From positions 1 through 9,921 of the forward strand of contig JACNJG010000037.1 of assembly GCA_014382685.1 (NCBI GenBank): a stretch of DNA of 9,921 nucleotides, given 5' to 3'. The notes beneath the pieces were generated by a model. It searched no databases. It worked only from the letters and a program-made list of their open reading frames with translations, and had not been told where the DNA came from. This document shows positions 7,101 through 9,921 of the stretch, piece after piece. Position 1 is the stretch's first letter. Each line of letters starts with the position of its first letter. Position numbers and translations under genes: made by a program. This DNA comes from Candidatus Cloacimonadota bacterium. Lineage in GTDB: Bacteria > Cloacimonadota > Cloacimonadia > JGIOTU-2.

Positions 7101-7736
7101 ATGGCAATAAAATATTCGGAATTGGTGATCGAGCATTTCAAAAATCCACACAATGTAGGAACAATAGATAAACCGGATGCTTCTGCTACCGAGGGGAGTC
7201 CGGCATGCGGGGATCAGCTCACAGTGTATCTCAAAGTGAATCCGGAAACTCAGATCATAGAAGATATAAAATTTCAATCCTATGGATGTGCATCAAATAT
7301 TGCGACTGCTTCGATAATTACAGACCTTGCGATGGGTAGGACAATCGAAGAAGCAAAACAGATAACCTGGAAACAGGCAGCTGACGAACTTGGCGGTCTG
7401 CCACCCATAAAAATGCATTGCTCTGTACTTGCTGTCGATGCACTTCGTTCAGCGATCAAAAATTGGGAGCATAAATATCTCGGTAAGGAAATTGATGATA
7501 GTCTCAATAAAAAGAACATTGTGAAAGAACTTCAAAAGGTGATTTATGGGCAGATAGGTGTTGATATCGTGAGTTTGAGATTGCTTAAATATATTGGCGT
7601 TGACGAGAAAAATAATGTACTTCTCGAGCTTGCCATCAAAAAAGACGACCCGTTTCTTGCTGATGTGAAGCATGAGATCAATGAGCGTATGGAGAAATTT
7701 CCAAAGATAGCTTCAGTTAAGATTTCGCTGGTTTAG
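7101..7736 (+). CDS. iscU: IscU/NifU-type Fe-S scaffold fused to a C-terminal DUF59/MIP18-like domain
   Basis: This cytoplasmic scaffold is where Fe-S clusters are assembled using sulfur from the adjacent IscS. The 211 residues split into an IscU domain (about 1-128) and an extra domain (about 138-211). The IscU part carries all ligand positions: C36 and D38 (PACGDQL), C63 (YGCAS), and H106-C107 (KMHCSV). The tail (VDIVSLRLLKYIGVD, NNVLLELAI, FLADVKHEINERM, IASVKISLV) follows the pattern of DUF59/MIP18 domains, as in SufT and the Mrp/ApbC N-terminus ('DIVSLGLV..I.V....V.L.L......'). However, it lacks the domain's usual acidic DPE entry and conserved cysteine. It is not the CxxC NifU C-terminal domain. 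The start at 7101 has a good Shine-Dalgarno. It is the last gene of rrf2-iscS-iscU; no hscBA, fdx or suf genes are visible. The IscU assignment is secure; the tail assignment is tentative. Confidence 0.9.
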   Translation: MAIKYSELVIEHFKNPHNVGTIDKPDASATEGSPACGDQLTVYLKVNPETQIIEDIKFQSYGCASNIATASIITDLAMGRTIEEAKQITWKQAADELGGLPPIKMHCSVLAVDALRSAIKNWEHKYLGKEIDDSLNKKNIVKELQKVIYGQIGVDIVSLRLLKYIGVDEKNNVLLELAIKKDDPFLADVKHEINERMEKFPKIASVKISLV

Positions 7737-7951
7737 AAACCTAACTCGGATAAACCCAAGCCAAAAAAAATCTACCACAGAGAACACAGAGATCACAGAG
7801 AAATTCTTTTCTTACTTGTCTCTACGAAATGAAATGAAGAAGGAGGGAGGTATGTTACATTTGATATTCATCCCGTAGTTATTTCGGTATAAGGAGCTGA
7901 GAATTAAGTAACTAATGCTCATCTACACTCTATAAATATATAAAGAACGAT
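7737..7951. other. Convergent intergenic spacer (iscU / btuC)
   Basis: The spacer lies between the two converging operons. It contains a 9-nt tandem repeat (7775-7801), an AGGAGGGAGG tract at 7841-7850 directly before an eight-codon ORF (ATG at 7852, stop at 7876-7878), and an imperfect small inverted repeat near 7870-7890 (ATCCCG/CGGTAT). No hairpin followed by a T-run is seen on either strand, so neither operon has an obvious intrinsic terminator here. Confidence 0.6.
7775..7801. repeat. Three tandem copies of a 9-nt unit, NCACAGAGA
   Basis: CCACAGAGA, ACACAGAGA and TCACAGAGA follow one another without a gap; only the first base of the unit varies. I recall similar 'ACCACAGAGAACACAGAG' intergenic repeats scattered in unrelated bacterial genomes. 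No function is known to me. Confidence 0.75.
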
Positions 7952-8899
7952 TTATTTTCTTTTAAGTAAATAAACAAAAAAAGGCGCACCGAAAAGTGCA
8001 GTTACAACTCCCACGGGAATTTCAATAACCATTACAGAACGTGCAATTGTATCGCACAATACGAGAAAACTTGCTCCCAGCAAGGCAGAAAGCGGAAGCA
8101 TATAACGGTTATCAGATCCGATGAGAATACGGGCTATGTGAGGAATAATTAGACCTACGAATCCGATAATGCCAACAAAAGATACAATTATGCCAACAAG
8201 AAATGAGGTAAGAATGAAAAGAAATTTTCTCGTTTTGTAAACATTTACACCAAGTGTTTCTGCAGAATAATCTCCAACTGAAAGAATATTCAGTTTTACT
8301 GAGAAGAAATAGAGAATGATGACTCCAAGAATTGAGAGACCTGCGATAGTCCAGAGTAAAAATGATGTGGACTGAGAAAAAATAAATCCAAGATTTCCCA
8401 TGAGGATCGAGAATATTTGAGCGAGATCTTTATGGAATACGCTCATCAGGAAAGCAATGATCGCAGAGAAGAACATATTTACCACCACACCTGCAAGAAT
8501 GAGTTTGGTTTTATCGATGTGTCGCTGTTTTTGGGCGATCTGCCAGACAAGTATCATTGTAAGAAGCGCACCGAGGAATCCGAAAAGTGGCATTAAATAT
8601 ATCTTCTTAAGAAGAAGTCCGATAATACTTCCTAATGCAGCACCCGAAGAGATTCCGAGAAGATAGGGGTCTGCAAGGGGATTATGTAGCATTCCCTGAA
8701 GCACACCACCACTCGATGCAAGTACAAGACCGGCGATAATCCCAAGAACAATTCGCGGTATTCGTATGTTGAAAAGAATGTTCCTGCTGCTTTCCGTAAG
8801 TGAAAAGAGATTAATGGAACTCCCGCCAATCTGTAATGAAATGAACACGACAACGATCAGCGCAATAAAGCCAATTAGAATAGCTAATTTCTTATTCAT
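7952..8899 (-). CDS. btuC: Cobalamin ABC transporter permease, FecCD/BtuC family
   Basis: The 315-residue inner-membrane permease forms the channel of the B12 importer as a homodimer with two BtuD subunits. It is strongly hydrophobic, with about ten membrane segments expected for the family. Family motifs are RIPR (46-49), LQGMLHNPLADPYLLGIS (67-84), IIGFVGLIIPHIAR (244-257), NRYMLPLSALLGA (264-276), CDTIAR (282-287) and EIPVGVVTALFGAPFF (293-308). The ATG overlaps the end of btuF by 8 nt (ATGAATAA), which suggests translational coupling; there is no separate Shine-Dalgarno. The expected ATPase gene does not follow: 215 nt later the opposite-strand isc operon begins to be read against it, and btuD is beyond that. 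Iron-chelate permeases share this fold; the B12 riboswitch upstream decides the assignment. Confidence 0.93.
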   Translation of the reverse strand: MNKKLAILIGFIALIVVVFISLQIGGSSINLFSLTESSRNILFNIRIPRIVLGIIAGLVLASSGGVLQGMLHNPLADPYLLGISSGAALGSIIGLLLKKIYLMPLFGFLGALLTMILVWQIAQKQRHIDKTKLILAGVVVNMFFSAIIAFLMSVFHKDLAQIFSILMGNLGFIFSQSTSFLLWTIAGLSILGVIILYFFSVKLNILSVGDYSAETLGVNVYKTRKFLFILTSFLVGIIVSFVGIIGFVGLIIPHIARILIGSDNRYMLPLSALLGASFLVLCDTIARSVMVIEIPVGVVTALFGAPFFVYLLKRK

Positions 8900-9725
8900 G
8901 ATATTGAGCAGCTATATGTGATAATTTTTGTATTCCTTCTACAACCCGCGGACCGGCTCGAAGAATTAAATCGGAATCGATATCTTTTGTTGTAAAAACT
9001 CTATCGTTTTTAATTGCTGAAATCGTACTCCATCCCAATCGCTCTTTAATGTCATTCTTATCTACACCCGGATACGTGATCAGGATTATATCGGGATCGA
9101 GCTCAACAACTCTTTCCGATGAAACAGCACAGTATTCGCGAGGAAGTTCAGGAAAGATATTTTTCAGCCCAGCTTGTTTAATTACATCTCCCACAAAAGA
9201 GCCGGAAGAAGCGGTCATAAGTGGCTTGTTGTATATCTCGACATATATTGTTGGATTTTCTTCTGATTGTGTAGTGGAGATAATTGCATTCTGCATGTAT
9301 TGAATCAGTGAATTGGCTTTCTCTTCTCTCTGAAGGAGTTCTCCCAAAGAAAAAATTGTATCATAAAGTGCCTTGATCGATGAAGGAAAGAACTGCCGGA
9401 CTGTGATATTGAGTTTGAGCAGTTTGTGTTTGATCATTTCCTGCTCCATGCCTGTAAGAAGTACTGCATCCGGCTCCAGCGCGACTATTTTTTCTATATT
9501 TGGAGAGCTAAAACTTCCGACAATATTTTTTTGTTTGAGAGTTTGCGGGTAGTCACATTCCTGAGTAATGCCGACAATATTATCTTCAGCTCCGAGCGCA
9601 CAGACTATCTCCGCCAGCTCAGGAGATAGCACCACGATTCGCGGATCAGGGGCGTCCGCACGCTCGATAGGTGTGCTGCAACTAAGGATCAGGATTAGCA
9701 CAAACAGAAAAATACATTTTTGCAT
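8892..9725 (-). CDS. btuF: Cobalamin-binding periplasmic lipoprotein, BtuF-like
   Basis: This 277-residue substrate-binding protein delivers B12 to BtuC. The N-terminus (MQKCIFLFVLILILSC) is a lipoprotein signal with the lipobox cysteine at 16, so the protein is membrane-tethered. The mature part is a class III binding protein (PF01497-type): RIVVLSPELAEIVCALGAED (29-48), VGITQECDYP (51-60), NIEKIVALEPDAVLL (76-90), the second lobe from about 155 (PTIYVEIYNKPLM), ERVVELDPDIILI (204-216) and the AGPRVVEGIQKL segment (257-268), which is typical of B12-type members. The ATG at 9723-9725 is the only start that includes the signal peptide; it abuts the T-run of the riboswitch terminator and has no Shine-Dalgarno. 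The gene is the first behind the cobalamin riboswitch, so B12 repression of btuF and btuC is expected. Confidence 0.93.
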   Translation of the reverse strand: MQKCIFLFVLILILSCSTPIERADAPDPRIVVLSPELAEIVCALGAEDNIVGITQECDYPQTLKQKNIVGSFSSPNIEKIVALEPDAVLLTGMEQEMIKHKLLKLNITVRQFFPSSIKALYDTIFSLGELLQREEKANSLIQYMQNAIISTTQSEENPTIYVEIYNKPLMTASSGSFVGDVIKQAGLKNIFPELPREYCAVSSERVVELDPDIILITYPGVDKNDIKERLGWSTISAIKNDRVFTTKDIDSDLILRAGPRVVEGIQKLSHIAAQYHE

Positions 9726-9757
9726 AAAAAAAACCCAATCTCGGTGGAAAATGGGTT
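9726..9757 (-). terminator. Riboswitch-controlled intrinsic terminator before btuF
   Basis: In the minus-strand transcript, AACCCA pairs with TGGGTT (9752-9757 with 9732-9737, 6 bp) and runs straight into eight T residues (9733-9726) that end at the btuF ATG. The 14-nt loop contains a segment (9739-9751) that can pair instead with the P13 region upstream (9778-9790), giving a mutually exclusive antiterminator. A further 6-bp hairpin (TTCTCA/TGAGAA, 9756-9772) abuts it. Confidence 0.7.
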
Positions 9758-9770
9758 CTCAATGTATGAG

Positions 9771-9797
9771 AATTATTCTTTCCGCCGAAAAATAATT
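9771..9797 (-). promoter_or_regulatory. P13/L13 kissing hairpin of the cobalamin riboswitch
   Basis: In the transcript, AATTATTTTTC pairs with GAAA-AATAATT (11 bp with one bulged G) around a GGCG loop. The loop-side GGCGG (9782-9786) is fully complementary to CCGCC in L5 of the aptamer (9905-9909), the kissing contact known from cobalamin riboswitches. It lies 13 nt after the B12 box, in the usual place for P13. Confidence 0.65.
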
Positions 9798-9810
9798 GTC
9801 TAATATATAA

Positions 9811-9921
9811 GGCAGGTTTCCTGGCTTACAGCCGAACAAGGATGCCTTCCCATTCCCGATATTCGGGATCAGTGACGTCTCCTTAAAAAGATGCTGATTA
9901 CAGTGGCGGGGACCGCTTCCG
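9811..9921 (-). promoter_or_regulatory. Cobalamin riboswitch aptamer (5' part off the right edge)
   Basis: Read on the minus strand, the segment shows the B12 box AAGCCAGGAAACCTGCC (9827-9811) and the conserved GCGGTCCCCGCCACTGTAA element near the window edge (P5/L5). Between them are the GTCACTG and GGGAAGGC elements, separated by a variable CCCGA-ATA-TCGGG hairpin. These match the cobalamin riboswitch in order and spacing. P1-P3 and the first strand of the core lie beyond 9921. It controls btuF-btuC. Confidence 0.93.

Noticed and set aside
7730..7741. GGTTT-AG-AAACC as terminator after iscU
   Set aside because: The loop has only two bases, the stem overlaps the stop codon and no T-run follows.
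7775..7801. Tandem repeat as a CRISPR remnant
   Set aside because: The units are 9 nt and contiguous, with no spacers and no cas genes in the window.

Overview
The window looks like a chromosomal segment of an AT-rich, Gram-negative, probably anaerobic bacterium. A TonB-dependent outer-membrane receptor, a periplasmic lipoprotein and a secreted protein with a C-terminal 'YPNPF...FNIKGQ...WDGTDN...GGVYLYK' sorting-type domain point to the FCB superphylum (Cloacimonadota-like or a relative). This placement is inferred from protein style only. Shine-Dalgarno sequences are present before some genes (rrf2, iscU, the propeller gene) and absent before others.

Layout. Positions 1-1076 (minus): most of folC, cut by the left edge. 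1187-5429 (minus): a three-gene operon read right to left, made of a BtuD-type ABC ATPase, a BtuB-like TonB-dependent receptor and a secreted YVTN beta-propeller protein. 5493-7736 (plus): rrf2-iscS-iscU, a compact Fe-S cluster biogenesis operon in which the scaffold carries an extra C-terminal domain. 7737-7951: a convergent spacer with a 9-nt tandem repeat and no convincing gene. 7952-9725 (minus): btuF and btuC, the binding protein and permease that complete the ABC importer. 9726-9921 (minus): a cobalamin riboswitch leader with a readable switch (B12 box, P13/L5 kissing loop, candidate antiterminator, intrinsic terminator) directly before btuF; the 5' part of the aptamer lies beyond the right edge.

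How it fits together. The minus-strand genes form a complete vitamin B12 uptake route: surface capture (propeller protein, resembling Bacteroides BtuG), outer-membrane transport (BtuB-like), periplasmic binding (BtuF), inner-membrane passage (BtuC) and ATP hydrolysis (BtuD). The route is split in two by the oppositely oriented Fe-S operon. Only the btuFC half has a visible riboswitch; the btuD half starts from a 63-bp spacer shared divergently with rrf2.

The points most worth following up are the split B12 operon, the resolved riboswitch platform, the BtuG-like protein with a sorting domain in place of a lipid anchor, a palindromic repeat inserted in frame into that protein, and an IscU fused to a cysteine-less DUF59/MIP18-like domain.
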